DNA of 64,000 nt from Candidatus Electrothrix communis (lineage in GTDB: Bacteria > Desulfobacterota > Desulfobulbia > Desulfobulbales > Desulfobulbaceae): positions 4,355,501-4,419,500 of the forward strand of contig CP130629.1 in the NCBI GenBank assembly GCA_030644725.1, read 5' to 3'. Under the pieces are notes generated by a model. It was given only the letters and a program-made list of their open reading frames with translations. It had not been told where the DNA came from and did not search any database. Position numbers and translations under genes: made by a program. Below are positions 27,406-36,077 of the stretch, piece by piece (the stretch's first letter is position 1; every line of letters begins with the position of its first letter).

Positions 27406-27672
27406 ATGTCTAATGTAATAACTAAAATTCGCACATTTATTTTTGAAAATTTTCTTTTTGATGCAGAAGAGGATGCATTGCAGAATGATACTTCATTCCT
27501 TGAACAGGGCATTATTGATTCAACCGGCGTTCTTGAGCTTGTAGAATGGATCGAAGAAGAGTTTGGTTTTACTGTGGGCGATGAAGAAATAGTTCCAGAA
27601 AACTTTGACAGCGTGAACTTGTTGTGCGATTATCTCTCCCAAAAAACAGAAAAATGTTTACAACCGACCTGA
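27406..27672 (+). CDS. Acyl carrier protein
   Basis: 88 residues from ATG 27406, which has AAGGA seven bases upstream; an in-frame ATG at 27379 is the alternative. It is a four-helix carrier domain with the phosphopantetheine Ser in GIIDSTGVLELVEWIEEEF, a good match to the DS(L/T) motif. It is acidic throughout. The last 19 bp overlap the start of the acyl-AMP ligase, so the ligase probably loads this carrier. It likely carries an acyl or amino-acyl group for sugar decoration. Confidence 0.9.
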   Translation: MSNVITKIRTFIFENFLFDAEEDALQNDTSFLEQGIIDSTGVLELVEWIEEEFGFTVGDEEIVPENFDSVNLLCDYLSQKTEKCLQPT

Positions 27673-29147
27673 TCCATTATTTTTTGTTCCGGTCAGCTCG
27701 CTCGTATCCTGAGAAGACGGCCTTGGTACAGGGAACAGAACGTGTAAGCTATAGAGAACTTGCCCGACGAGCAGAGCGGGTCACCCAGTGGCTGTTGCGC
27801 CATAATGTACAGCCCGGTGACCGGGTAGCCATTCTTACCGAGCAGGCCAGTGAGTATGCAGCAGCTTATTTTGGGATATTGGCAGCAGGTGGAATTGTTA
27901 TCGGCCTTAACACCCAGACCTCCAACCATGCACTCAGCACGGTTCTTACTGATAGCGGAAGCTCCATTGTCCTGTCCCATAAGAAATTTCAAAAATACAG
28001 CTCCATAATCAACGCCCAGGACTCGGTTCTTCATTACGAAACAGACATACGGTCATTGTGGGAGAATGGGGAGCGTCTTGATCTTAAAACACTCCCCAAA
28101 ATAAACCCAGAGGATATCGGACAGATAATCTATACTTCCGGTACAACCGGCACCCCTAAAGGGGTAATGCTCAGGCATCGTAATCTGGTAGTTAACACGC
28201 AGTCCATTATCAGCTATCTCGGACTTACAGAACATGATAAGGTCATGGCTGTGCTTCCTTTTTTTTATTCGTACGGCAACTCTCTGCTGCTGACTCATAT
28301 TGCCGTAGGTGGAACTCTGATTGTAAACTGGAGTTTCCTCTATCCCAACCTGATTCTTGATCAGATGGTGGCTGAAGCCGTAACAGGTTTTTCTGGAGTA
28401 CCATCAAGTTTTGCCATTTTATTGCATCGTACCGCTGTCAAAAAATACACATTCCCCAAGCTGCGATACTTGACCCAGGCTGGAGCGGCCATGTCGCCAA
28501 CACTTGCGGTTGACCTCTCTGCGGTTTTTTCGGATGCGAAAATTTTCATCATGTATGGGCAGACCGAGGCTTCTGCACGGCTTAGCTTTCTCATGCCGGA
28601 TAGAATCGTCGATAAGGCGGGGAGTATAGGCAAGGCAATACCCGGGGTGACCCTAGAGATTTGTCGCCCAGACGGAACAACAGCAGAAGCGGATGAGGTT
28701 GGAGAAATTGTAGCAAGTGGTGAAAATATCATGGCAGGGTATTGGCATAATGCTGAGGAAAGTGCCAACGTTTTGAAAAACGGAAAATTATGGACCGGAG
28801 ATCTTGCGCGAGTTGATCACGATGGATTTATTTTTATTGAGAGTCGCAAAAGCGATATGATTAAATCCGGCGCCCACAAAATCGCTCCAAAAGAAATTGA
28901 AGAAGCAATTATGCAATGCAGAGGCATTCACGAGGTTGCCGTAGTCGGACATGAAGATACAATTCTTGGTGAAAAGATAGTGGCTTTTATTGTATTCAAA
29001 GAAAATTATAATATTTCCAAAAAAGAGGTGCTCAAACATTGTCGACGCAACCTTCCTGTATTCAAAACGCCTCATGAAATTATTCTTCTGGATGAATTGC
29101 CTAAAACTTCTACAGGCAAAATAAAAAAAACGGAGTTGAAAAAATGA
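27654..29147 (+). CDS. AMP-forming acyl-CoA/ACP ligase
   Basis: 497 residues from ATG 27654, overlapping the ACP gene. All ANL-superfamily motifs are visible: the P-loop YTSGTTGTPKGVMLRHRN, MYGQTEASAR, the adenylate-binding TGDLARVDHDGFIFIESRKS hinge, and the catalytic C-terminal Lys in PKTSTGKIKKTELKK. It activates a carboxylic acid as acyl-AMP and should pass it to the ACP encoded just upstream. Similar ligases sit beside asparagine-synthase-like genes in exosortase-linked exopolysaccharide clusters, but no exosortase was seen here. The acid is unknown. Confidence 0.92.
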   Translation: MFTTDLIHYFLFRSARSYPEKTALVQGTERVSYRELARRAERVTQWLLRHNVQPGDRVAILTEQASEYAAAYFGILAAGGIVIGLNTQTSNHALSTVLTDSGSSIVLSHKKFQKYSSIINAQDSVLHYETDIRSLWENGERLDLKTLPKINPEDIGQIIYTSGTTGTPKGVMLRHRNLVVNTQSIISYLGLTEHDKVMAVLPFFYSYGNSLLLTHIAVGGTLIVNWSFLYPNLILDQMVAEAVTGFSGVPSSFAILLHRTAVKKYTFPKLRYLTQAGAAMSPTLAVDLSAVFSDAKIFIMYGQTEASARLSFLMPDRIVDKAGSIGKAIPGVTLEICRPDGTTAEADEVGEIVASGENIMAGYWHNAEESANVLKNGKLWTGDLARVDHDGFIFIESRKSDMIKSGAHKIAPKEIEEAIMQCRGIHEVAVVGHEDTILGEKIVAFIVFKENYNISKKEVLKHCRRNLPVFKTPHEIILLDELPKTSTGKIKKTELKK

Positions 29148-30148
29148 AAGAGCGTTTTCTCTGTCGCCGATGCATTCTTCCTTCCACATTTCCTGGAATT
29201 TCCTTTAACGAAAACCAAGTGTGTAACCATTGTCAGCGGTATAAGGGCGAGGATGCAACTGGGGATTTGCAGAAAAAATACGAAAATAAATTTATCAAAC
29301 TCCTCGCAGGACAAAAAAACAGAGCGGGCTACGATGCTATTGTCGCCTACAGCGGCGGCAAAGACAGTACATATACACTGGATGTATTTGTTAATCGCTA
29401 TAATCTGCGAGTGCTTGCGTTGACCTTTGACAATACTTTTATTTCATCAAAGGCATTGGAGAACATCAGTAAGGTATGTGGAAATCTTGGAGTTGATTCA
29501 CTCACTGTTAAGCCGGCTCCACAGGTATTGAGGAAAATTTTTAAAACAGCAGCTCAACGAGAACTTTATTCGGCCAAGACTTTGGAGCGGGCCAGTACTA
29601 TCTGCACCTCTTGTATTGGCTTGGTCAAAGGCATTGTTTTGCGGACAGCTCTTGAAAAACAGATTCCTTTTATCGGCTTTGGCTGGTCGCCTGGACAGGC
29701 TCCGATTCAATCTTCGGTTATGCGTACTAATCCTGCTCTAATACAGAGTACCCAGAAAGCACTTCTCGCTCCATTGCAGGAGATTGCGGGGGATGCAGTT
29801 CTTCCTTATTTTATTACCGAAGAACAGTTTGCACAAAAAGAGATATTCCCCTGGAATATCCATCCTCTGGCTTTTCTTCCCTATGATGAGGATGCCATAG
29901 TAGCGAGAATTAATCAGTTTGGCTGGGAAAGGCCAAAAGATACTGATCCGAACTCATCAAATTGCACACTCAATGCCTTTGCTAATCAGGTACATCGTAC
30001 GCTTTATAATTTTCATCCCTATGTATGGGAAATCGCCAATATGGTGCGTACTGGAGTGTTGACCAGAGACGAAGGAATTGAAAAAATTGAGCCACCGGAA
30101 GATAAAGAGATGGTAGCTTATTCTCAAAAAAAGCTTGGATTGGCTTAA
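29144..30148 (+). CDS. N-acetyl sugar amidotransferase (WbuX/PseA-like)
   Basis: 334 residues. An N-terminal zinc-knuckle-like region (FLCRRCILPSTFPG, VCNHC) is followed by an ATP-pyrophosphatase P-loop AIVAYSGGKDSTYTLDVF. The middle CTSCIGLVKG and GFGWSPGQAPIQ, and the late HPLAFLPYDEDAI and PKDTDPNSSNCTLNAFANQ, fit the family that converts an N-acetyl or carboxyl group of a nucleotide sugar to an amidine or amide. The ATG overlaps the ligase stop by 4 bp. It presumably works with the glutaminase-bearing synthase upstream. Confidence 0.88.
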   Translation: MKERFLCRRCILPSTFPGISFNENQVCNHCQRYKGEDATGDLQKKYENKFIKLLAGQKNRAGYDAIVAYSGGKDSTYTLDVFVNRYNLRVLALTFDNTFISSKALENISKVCGNLGVDSLTVKPAPQVLRKIFKTAAQRELYSAKTLERASTICTSCIGLVKGIVLRTALEKQIPFIGFGWSPGQAPIQSSVMRTNPALIQSTQKALLAPLQEIAGDAVLPYFITEEQFAQKEIFPWNIHPLAFLPYDEDAIVARINQFGWERPKDTDPNSSNCTLNAFANQVHRTLYNFHPYVWEIANMVRTGVLTRDEGIEKIEPPEDKEMVAYSQKKLGLA

Positions 30149-31028
30149 TGGCTGCATCCTTCTGTACCGACAAAATAATTCTTCTAACTTTTGATGTTGA
30201 AGATTGGTTTCAGGTAGAAAATTTTAAGGAATATATCCCCTACTCTTCATGGGGTTCAAAAGAGGTACGTGTAGAAAAAAACACGAACGAATTATTAGAC
30301 TTGCTGGATTCCTCTTCCGTTCCTGTACGAGCTACTTTTTTTATCCTGGGCTGGATAGCTAAGCGTTACCCCGATCTGGTACGAGAAATACAGAAAAGGG
30401 GACACGAGGTCGCATCCCATGGTTTTGATCATCATCTTTGTTATAATCAATCGCTGGACGATTTGCGTGATGATTTGCTCAGGAGTAAAGAATTGTTGGA
30501 AGACCTTACCGGAAAACAGGTTTTAGGATATCGGGCTCCGAGTTTTTCCATAACAGATGACGCTCTTTCTCTTGCGGGTGAAGTTGGATATCTTTATGAT
30601 TCGAGCTTTAATTCTTATGAAGGGCATGGCCGTTACGGGTCGCTGAGCTTACCTCAAAATACAGGGCAGGATGCGCCAATCTACTCAATGAATTCTTTGA
30701 TTTACGAGATTCCAGTGAGTAATTTAAGGATTGGCTCTAAAATTATCCCCTGGGGAGGTGGAGGGTATTTCAGACTGTTACCTGCTTTTTTGCACAGATT
30801 TGGTGTAAAACAAATTCTTGAACAAAAAAATGCTATACTTTTTATATGCATCCATGGGAAATTGATCCTGAGCAACCAAGAGTGAAAGAGGCGAGATCAT
30901 TCTTTCGTTTTAGACATTATGTAAATTTACATAAAACAAAGCGGAAGTTGAAATACTTTATAGAGTCAAACAGTGATAATTCCTTTCAAAAATGTGGTGA
31001 TCTTGTTAAGAGACGGTCTCGTTTGTAA
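30148..31028 (+). pseudogene. Polysaccharide deacetylase of the exopolysaccharide type, frameshifted near the 3' end
   Basis: The first frame (30148-30885) has the NodB-fold motifs: LTFDVEDWFQVENF with the catalytic Asp, SHGFDHHLCYNQSLDDL with the metal His residues, and GYRAPSFSIT. The family C-terminus HPWEIDPEQPRVKEARSFFRFRHYVNLHKT is encoded in a different frame from about 30846 to 31028. Adding one A to the A7 run at 30824-30830 joins the two into one protein of about 293 residues. Such enzymes remove N-acetyl groups from periplasmic polysaccharide and accompany exopolysaccharide loci. Either a recent mutation or a base-calling error explains the break. Confidence 0.85.
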
Positions 31029-31123
31029 TTCATCGAATAGTTTCAAGGAACAAGCCTATTGAACTAATTGAAACAGAGCAAAAAGCGAAGATACTTCGAT
31101 AAGTAATTTTGATGGAGATGAAA

Positions 31124-32131
31124 ATGAAAAACAAGAAATCTTTTTTTTTACTGCTGCTATTATGTCTTTTTTGTATGTCCTGTCAATCGGTATTTGGTGA
31201 GCAGTTTGTCGCCGATCATACCGTTGCCACTGAAGATGTTCTGAGAAGTATCCCACAGGAATATATTGATGCGGTTCGCGAAAATTTGCATATTGCCTAT
31301 CAACACACTTCTCATGGAACCCATGTAAGCCGTGGAATGTTCGGTCTTCAGGATTATAAGGATGGGGATGATATATTATTTGGAATTGAGAATCATACGG
31401 TGCCTGGCACACCCGTAGAGGGCAAATTAAATTTTTATGATTATGCCATTAGAGAAACACCAGCGACTGATTTAAGTGTTAATGAAACAACGTTTGTGCA
31501 ACTAACGAGGGATTATCTGGATGCACCTGGAAATGCACATATCAATGTTATGATGTGGTCTTGGTGCGATATTGCCACACACGATGTGGGGAATTATCTG
31601 CTGGGCATGCAGACCCTGATTGACGAGTATGGTTCGGATGGAAGCAAAGTCGGCTCCGGCCCCGGTCAACGGCAGGAACCAGTAACCTTTATTTTCATGA
31701 CCGGCCATGCAAATAAAGAGGCGAATACAGGATTTCTGCAGCCGAAACCACAGGCTGATTTGATAAATAATTTTTCGAGAACAAACGGATACTTCTGCCT
31801 GGATTATTACAATATTGACACTCATGACATGGACGGAAATTATTGGGAAGATGCTGGCGATAACGGTGACTCTACAACCGGGGGTAATTTTTATCAAGAT
31901 TGGCAGGATAGTCATACGTTAGGGCAGGACTGGTTTGAGAATAAGCTAAGTCCCGGCGGGCCAGTTGCTTACGGTCAGCATAATACACAGCATATCACCG
32001 CTAATCGTAAGGCATATGCCATGTGGTGGATTCTGGCAAGGATTGCTGGCTGGTCTGGCAACAACTCTGAATCGAGTCACTCTTTCAATCCACAATTGAT
32101 GTTACTACTGCTCAAAAACTCATCCGAGTAA
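31124..32131 (+). CDS. Exported hydrolase-like protein with H-T-S-H-G motif and hydrophobic C-terminal tail
   Basis: 335 residues. ATG 31124 is chosen because GGAG lies six bases upstream; three earlier in-frame starts exist. The signal peptide is KKSFFLLLLLCLFCMSCQS. The mature part has IAYQHTSHGTHV, INVMMWSWCDIATHD, TFIFMTGHANKEA and QHITANRKAYAMWWILARIAGW. The layout recalls SGNH-type esterases but no standard GDS block is seen, so the assignment is tentative. It ends FNPQLMLLLLKNSSE, a short hydrophobic tail also found on the protein at 55358. It could remove acyl groups from the polysaccharide outside the cytoplasm. Confidence 0.6.
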   Translation: MKNKKSFFLLLLLCLFCMSCQSVFGEQFVADHTVATEDVLRSIPQEYIDAVRENLHIAYQHTSHGTHVSRGMFGLQDYKDGDDILFGIENHTVPGTPVEGKLNFYDYAIRETPATDLSVNETTFVQLTRDYLDAPGNAHINVMMWSWCDIATHDVGNYLLGMQTLIDEYGSDGSKVGSGPGQRQEPVTFIFMTGHANKEANTGFLQPKPQADLINNFSRTNGYFCLDYYNIDTHDMDGNYWEDAGDNGDSTTGGNFYQDWQDSHTLGQDWFENKLSPGGPVAYGQHNTQHITANRKAYAMWWILARIAGWSGNNSESSHSFNPQLMLLLLKNSSE

Positions 32132-32569
32132 CATATATCGGGAGTATTCTTGAAAAGCTGGAATATGTTTTTTGGGCTATATCCAAAACACTCAACAGCT
32201 TTCTTCCTTTGATGCTAGCATGTTCATAGGTTCCTCCTGTTTCAAGTAAGTGAGACTTGCTTTAAGTAGTTGGAATATAGGGACATATTATTTTTAACCT
32301 GAATAATCTGCGCATTGCTGTTTTTTTTGGTGGCGAAGGAATGTAGGTTCTAACCTTGATATAGGGGGACTGATATTTGACCACAGAACCGTTGAAAGAC
32401 TCGGAGTGAGCCTGAAAAATACAGTTCAACTGCCCCTCACAACATGATTTTCGATAATCCTTGTGGGCTGATGAAACTTAGTTATAAATGAAAAGCTCAC
32501 AACTGGTTGTTTTGTAAGTATTGTTAAGTTGTTGCTTTCTTTTGAAAAATAAGCGAACGGTAAGTGGAT
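32132..32569. other. Noncoding gap, possible old remnants
   Basis: About 430 bp with no frame that looks like a protein of known type. A stretch near 32390-32430 reads as RTVERLGVSLKNTVQL in one frame, which could be a trace of a transposase, but it is too short to assign. The 3' part is AT-rich and probably holds the promoter of the following GT2 gene. Confidence 0.35.
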
Positions 32570-33718
32570 ATGTTTGTTTGCAAAGTGCTTTTTTTCTTTA
32601 GCCTATTCATGATATTTTATGTATATGCTGGTTACCCATTTTGTGTCTGGATTCTGGCTCGAATGATACATAATTCAGTTGATAAAGCAAGATATGAGCC
32701 GACAGTTACTATTCTAATTGCAGCATATAACGAAGAAAAGTATATTGGTCAAACTATTGCTAACAAATTACAGCTTGATTATCCAAAGAGTAAACTGGAG
32801 ATAATTGTTATATCTGACGAATCAACCGATAAGACAAATGAAATTATAAATCAGTTTAACAATCAGAATGTAAGCTTACTCCTCCAGAAACCCAGATCAG
32901 GAAAAACATCTGCACTTAATTTGGCAATTCCCCATGCTCATGGTGAGATTCTTGTATTTTCGGATGCTAATTCAATATATGCCCCGGATGCCCTAAAACA
33001 AATTGTCGCAAACTTCCATGACCCAGAAGTTGGTTATGTCACCGGTAAAATGATTTACACTGATTCGGATGGCACCCCCATTGGCGATGGATGTTCTGCT
33101 TATATGAAGTATGAAAATTTTTTAAGAAGCATGGAAACGCAGATAGGTTCTGTGGTGGGAGTTGACGGTGGAATTGATGCCATGCGAAAAGATATTCATA
33201 GCAAATTAAACAGTGATCAATTACCTGATTTTGTTCAACCACTTAAGGTCGTGGAAAAGGGTTTTAGGGTAGTATATGAATCTTCAGCGTTGCTCAAAGA
33301 AGATTCTCTGCAGGAAAGCCGTGATGAGTACCGAATGCGGGTGAGAGTGACCTTGCGTGCTCTCTGGGCATTGAAAGATATGGATTGTTTGCTGTTTGGT
33401 CGAGGTGGTTTTCTTTTTTCCTGGCAACTTTGGTCTCACAAGGTACTGCGTTATTTTTGTTTTGTTTTTCTGGGAATTGCCTTTGCCGCGAATTTATTAC
33501 TGGTGCCAGATGACCCGATTTTTAGAGCGTTTCTTGGTTGTCAGTTTGTTTGTTATACCGGGGCAATTCTTTCACCAGTGTTTACCCATTATGGTAGAGA
33601 TTTTACCCTCCTGCGGTTGCTGTATTATTTTATGTTGTTGAATGTTGCCTCTCTGCATGCGACCATAAAATTTTTGCAGGGGAAAAAACAGGTGATTTGG
33701 TCACCGAGAAAAGGTTGA
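32570..33718 (+). CDS. Membrane-bound family 2 glycosyltransferase
   Basis: About 382 residues (a GTG two codons earlier is possible). One N-terminal helix (VLFFFSLFMIFYVYAGYPF) precedes a GT-A domain with VTILIAAYNEEKYIG, VISDESTDKT, KTSALNLAI and the metal-binding FSDANSIYAPDAL. Three to four C-terminal helices follow. GVDGGIDAMRKD and the basic region ESRDEYRMRVRVTLRALWAL, at the QxxRW position, suggest a processive or lipid-linked acceptor enzyme. It probably adds a sugar on the cytoplasmic face during repeat-unit assembly. Confidence 0.88.
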   Translation: MFVCKVLFFFSLFMIFYVYAGYPFCVWILARMIHNSVDKARYEPTVTILIAAYNEEKYIGQTIANKLQLDYPKSKLEIIVISDESTDKTNEIINQFNNQNVSLLLQKPRSGKTSALNLAIPHAHGEILVFSDANSIYAPDALKQIVANFHDPEVGYVTGKMIYTDSDGTPIGDGCSAYMKYENFLRSMETQIGSVVGVDGGIDAMRKDIHSKLNSDQLPDFVQPLKVVEKGFRVVYESSALLKEDSLQESRDEYRMRVRVTLRALWALKDMDCLLFGRGGFLFSWQLWSHKVLRYFCFVFLGIAFAANLLLVPDDPIFRAFLGCQFVCYTGAILSPVFTHYGRDFTLLRLLYYFMLLNVASLHATIKFLQGKKQVIWSPRKG

Positions 33719-33726
33719 AAAACAGA

Positions 33727-34143
33727 ATGCAGATAGACCATATTGGCATAGTTGTCCTTTCACTCGAAGAGGCTGTTCACCATTGGGAACAAGTTTTTGG
33801 CTACAAGCAGTACACTTGTAAAGTAGAAAATACCAGGCAGAAGGTGTATGTTGTTTTTTTGAAAAAAGAAGGATCTTTGCCGGTAAAGTTGTTAGAGCCA
33901 GCTGATAAAACTTCTCCGATCTATCGTTTTGCCAAGCGTGGCGGGGGCCTGCATCATCTCTGTTTTAAGTGTGATGACCTTAATAAAGAAGTAATAAGGA
34001 TGGAAGAGTTGGGGTTGCGTATATTAACCCCCCCTGAACCGGGTGAGGCTTTTGCCAATGAGGATATTGCTTTTATCTTTGCTAAACAGGGACTCAATAT
34101 CGAACTCATTGATACGGATAAGCGTGCCTGTGTCATAAAATAG
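33727..34143 (+). CDS. VOC/glyoxalase-fold protein, methylmalonyl-CoA epimerase-like
   Basis: 138 residues from ATG 33727. It shows the paired beta-alpha-beta modules of the vicinal oxygen chelate fold, with metal-ligand candidates in MQIDHIGIVV (His), VKLLEPADKTSPI (Glu), GGGLHHLCFKCDDL (His) and the final LNIELIDTDK (Glu). The spacing is like methylmalonyl-CoA epimerase. In a polysaccharide locus such a protein might epimerise or rearrange a sugar or acyl intermediate, possibly the acyl group handled by the ligase/ACP pair. Substrate not predictable. Confidence 0.8.
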   Translation: MQIDHIGIVVLSLEEAVHHWEQVFGYKQYTCKVENTRQKVYVVFLKKEGSLPVKLLEPADKTSPIYRFAKRGGGLHHLCFKCDDLNKEVIRMEELGLRILTPPEPGEAFANEDIAFIFAKQGLNIELIDTDKRACVIK

Positions 34144-34162
34144 TTTACAGGAAAGAGGGAAC

Positions 34163-35002
34163 ATGAAGGTTAAAGTTTTGTGTTGGTTATTATTGAGTTG
34201 TTTGGTTTTTAGTTTTTCAGTGGCGCTATGCACAGCAGGAGAAACAATGCGGTACAAAAAAATTGAAGATGTGCCTAAAGAAAAATGGCAGGAGTTGGCA
34301 AAAAAGAAGATTTATTTTGGTCATCAGTCCGTTGGTTTTAATATCGTTGATGGGATGCAAGCGGTTATGAAAGAACACCCGGAAATTCAATTAAATATTG
34401 TTGAAAGCCGGAATAATATGGATCCCGGAGGTGCTTTTGTCCACTCCAAAATTGGTGAAAATCGAAAACCTGTTACAAAAATAAATGATTTTGTCAAAGT
34501 TATTAATCAAGATTTCGGTGTTACCCCTGATGCGGCGGCACTCAAATTTTGCTATGTAGATGCCCACGACAAAATTGATATAAACGATCTTTTTCAACAG
34601 TATAAAGAGGCTATGTCTACTTTGAAAAAAGAACATCCCGACTTGGTTATTATCCATTTTACCATGCCGTTACGTACTCAGCCGATATCCTGGAAAACTA
34701 AAGCAAAACTTTTTTTAGGTAAAGAACCTTGGGAATTTGCGGATAATATTAAACGTAATCAGTTTAATCAATTATTGTCGAAGGAATATCAAGAGGAAAG
34801 TTTATTCTTTGATATAGCATGGTTTGAGGCTATGGCTGAAAATGGTACGATAATTGGATTTAAGTATAAAGGTAAAGAATACTTAGCCATGAACCCAAAG
34901 TTTTCGAGTGATGGTGGGCATCTTAATGAAGAAGGTCGCAGGATTGTTGCAGAAGCTTTGCTTGTGTTTTTTGTTAATAATTTATTAAGTGATTTACAAT
35001 GA
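34163..35002 (+). CDS. Exported SGNH-like hydrolase
   Basis: 279 residues behind the ribosome site CAGGAAAGAGGG. A signal peptide (VLCWLLLSCLVFSFSVALCTAG) precedes a domain with KIYFGHQSVGFNIVDGM near the start and DGGHLNEEGRRIVAEALL near the end. The latter fits the Asp-x-x-His block of SGNH esterases, and HQS may hold the nucleophile. VIIHFTMPLRTQP lies between. Such enzymes remove or transfer O-acetyl groups on glycans. The next gene, an acetyltransferase, overlaps by 4 bp, so the pair may set polymer acetylation. Confidence 0.7.
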   Translation: MKVKVLCWLLLSCLVFSFSVALCTAGETMRYKKIEDVPKEKWQELAKKKIYFGHQSVGFNIVDGMQAVMKEHPEIQLNIVESRNNMDPGGAFVHSKIGENRKPVTKINDFVKVINQDFGVTPDAAALKFCYVDAHDKIDINDLFQQYKEAMSTLKKEHPDLVIIHFTMPLRTQPISWKTKAKLFLGKEPWEFADNIKRNQFNQLLSKEYQEESLFFDIAWFEAMAENGTIIGFKYKGKEYLAMNPKFSSDGGHLNEEGRRIVAEALLVFFVNNLLSDLQ

Positions 35003-35556
35003 TTTTTGTAGATGTTTTAAAACAATTTTTTTGGTCCATGAAAGATCACAGGGGTAGGGCAAATTATTTACAGAGTTTTTTACGTAATCTCCCTGGACAG
35101 GCGGGCATGACGTTAAGGAGCAATATCCTTGAAAAAAAATTTAGGAGTCATGGACATGGATTGCTTATTCAAGAAGGTGTTCGTATTTTAAATATACACA
35201 CAATTGATGTAGGGGATAATGTTGTCATCGGCAATGGGAGTTTTTTGCAAGGAGCGGGGGGGATAGAGTTTGGTGATAATGTTCTTCTTGGGCCTGATGT
35301 TAAGATATGGTCAGCCAATCATAAAATTGATAAAATTACAAAACCCATAATTAAGCAAGGGTGGGAGTATAAGAAAGTAATTATAGAGGAGGGGTGTTGG
35401 TTAGGTCTGAATGTCGTCGTTTTACCAGGTGTTCATCTTCCTAAGGGATGTGTTGTTTCTGCTGGTAGCGTTGTTGTGGTGAAGAGATATCCTGCCTATT
35501 CGCTCCTCGCAGGAAATCCCGCTCGCGTTATTGGAAATCGGCAGAGTTTTTCTTGA
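34999..35556 (+). CDS. Left-handed beta-helix O-acetyltransferase
   Basis: 185 residues with hexapeptide repeats (IHTIDVGDNVVIGNGSFL, IEFGDNVLLGPDVKIW) and the usual catalytic His in SANHKI. The C-terminal part KVIIEEGCWLGLNVVVLPGV, then GCVVSAGSVVV and LLAGNPARVIGNR, is standard for the maltose/galactoside acetyltransferase group. It transfers acetyl from acetyl-CoA to a sugar hydroxyl in the cytoplasm. Its ATG overlaps the preceding stop. The 101-bp repeat begins 9 bp after its stop. Confidence 0.9.
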   Translation: MIFVDVLKQFFWSMKDHRGRANYLQSFLRNLPGQAGMTLRSNILEKKFRSHGHGLLIQEGVRILNIHTIDVGDNVVIGNGSFLQGAGGIEFGDNVLLGPDVKIWSANHKIDKITKPIIKQGWEYKKVIIEEGCWLGLNVVVLPGVHLPKGCVVSAGSVVVVKRYPAYSLLAGNPARVIGNRQSFS

Positions 35557-35564
35557 GTAACTAT

Positions 35565-35665
35565 TGATGGGCTCGTAAAAAGTCCAAAATACCCTTTTGT
35601 CGTGCCGCAACTTATTGAGTTATCGTCGCCAAAAACGAAAATTCTGACTTTTTACCAGGCCATCA
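35565..35665. repeat. 101-bp palindromic repeat element, copy 2, with 5-bp target duplication
   Basis: It starts TGATGGGCTCGTAAAAAGTC and ends GACTTTTTACCAGGCCATCA, so the ends are imperfect inverted repeats of about 20 bp. It is the same length as the copy at 25313-25413. ACTAT is present on both sides (35560-35564 and 35666-35670), consistent with insertion and target duplication. It has no coding capacity, as expected for a MITE mobilised by a transposase encoded elsewhere. Confidence 0.75.
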
Positions 35666-35896
35666 ACTATTCAGCGAAGGCAACAAATTGCCCTTAACTC
35701 TGCTGTAACTTCTCTTCGCTATGCTGCAAACTTGTATGACAAACATGAAAGGCTGCAGCAAAATAAGGCAAGTCTTAGATCCTGTGGTGAAGGTAGCCAA
35801 ATAGAGGATAATGTGGCGATCTCATGGCCGTCAAGGTTGCGAATTGGCAAACATTGTCTTGTCCAGAGCGATTGCATTTTGCGGGCTTGGTTCTAA
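35666..35896 (+). pseudogene. N-terminal fragment of a second hexapeptide acetyltransferase
   Basis: The frame reads IQRRQQIALNSAVTSLRYAA, then LYDKHERLQQNKASLRSC, GSQIEDNVAISWPSRLRIG and KHCLVQSDCILRA. These are the first beta-helix turns of an acetyltransferase. There is no start codon in frame. The left end abuts the 101-bp repeat, and the right end breaks off near 35883 where IS-like sequence begins. A matching C-terminus (VLAGNPAEIVGYR) lies beyond the transposase remnant at 37070. Confidence 0.65.
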
Positions 35897-36077
35897 GTTC
35901 GGCCAATTTTGTACTGCCAAAGCACAGCTCAATCCTCTTGGAGCTTTCTATTTTTTGGAGAAAGTGACCTGTGGGAAAGAAAAATATTTTTTTTAGAAGA
36001 ATAAGATAGATGAAAGCTGCTTGATTTTGTATTAGGTTTTTTCCAACCAAAGAACAAACCAACAAAAACAAGCAGCT

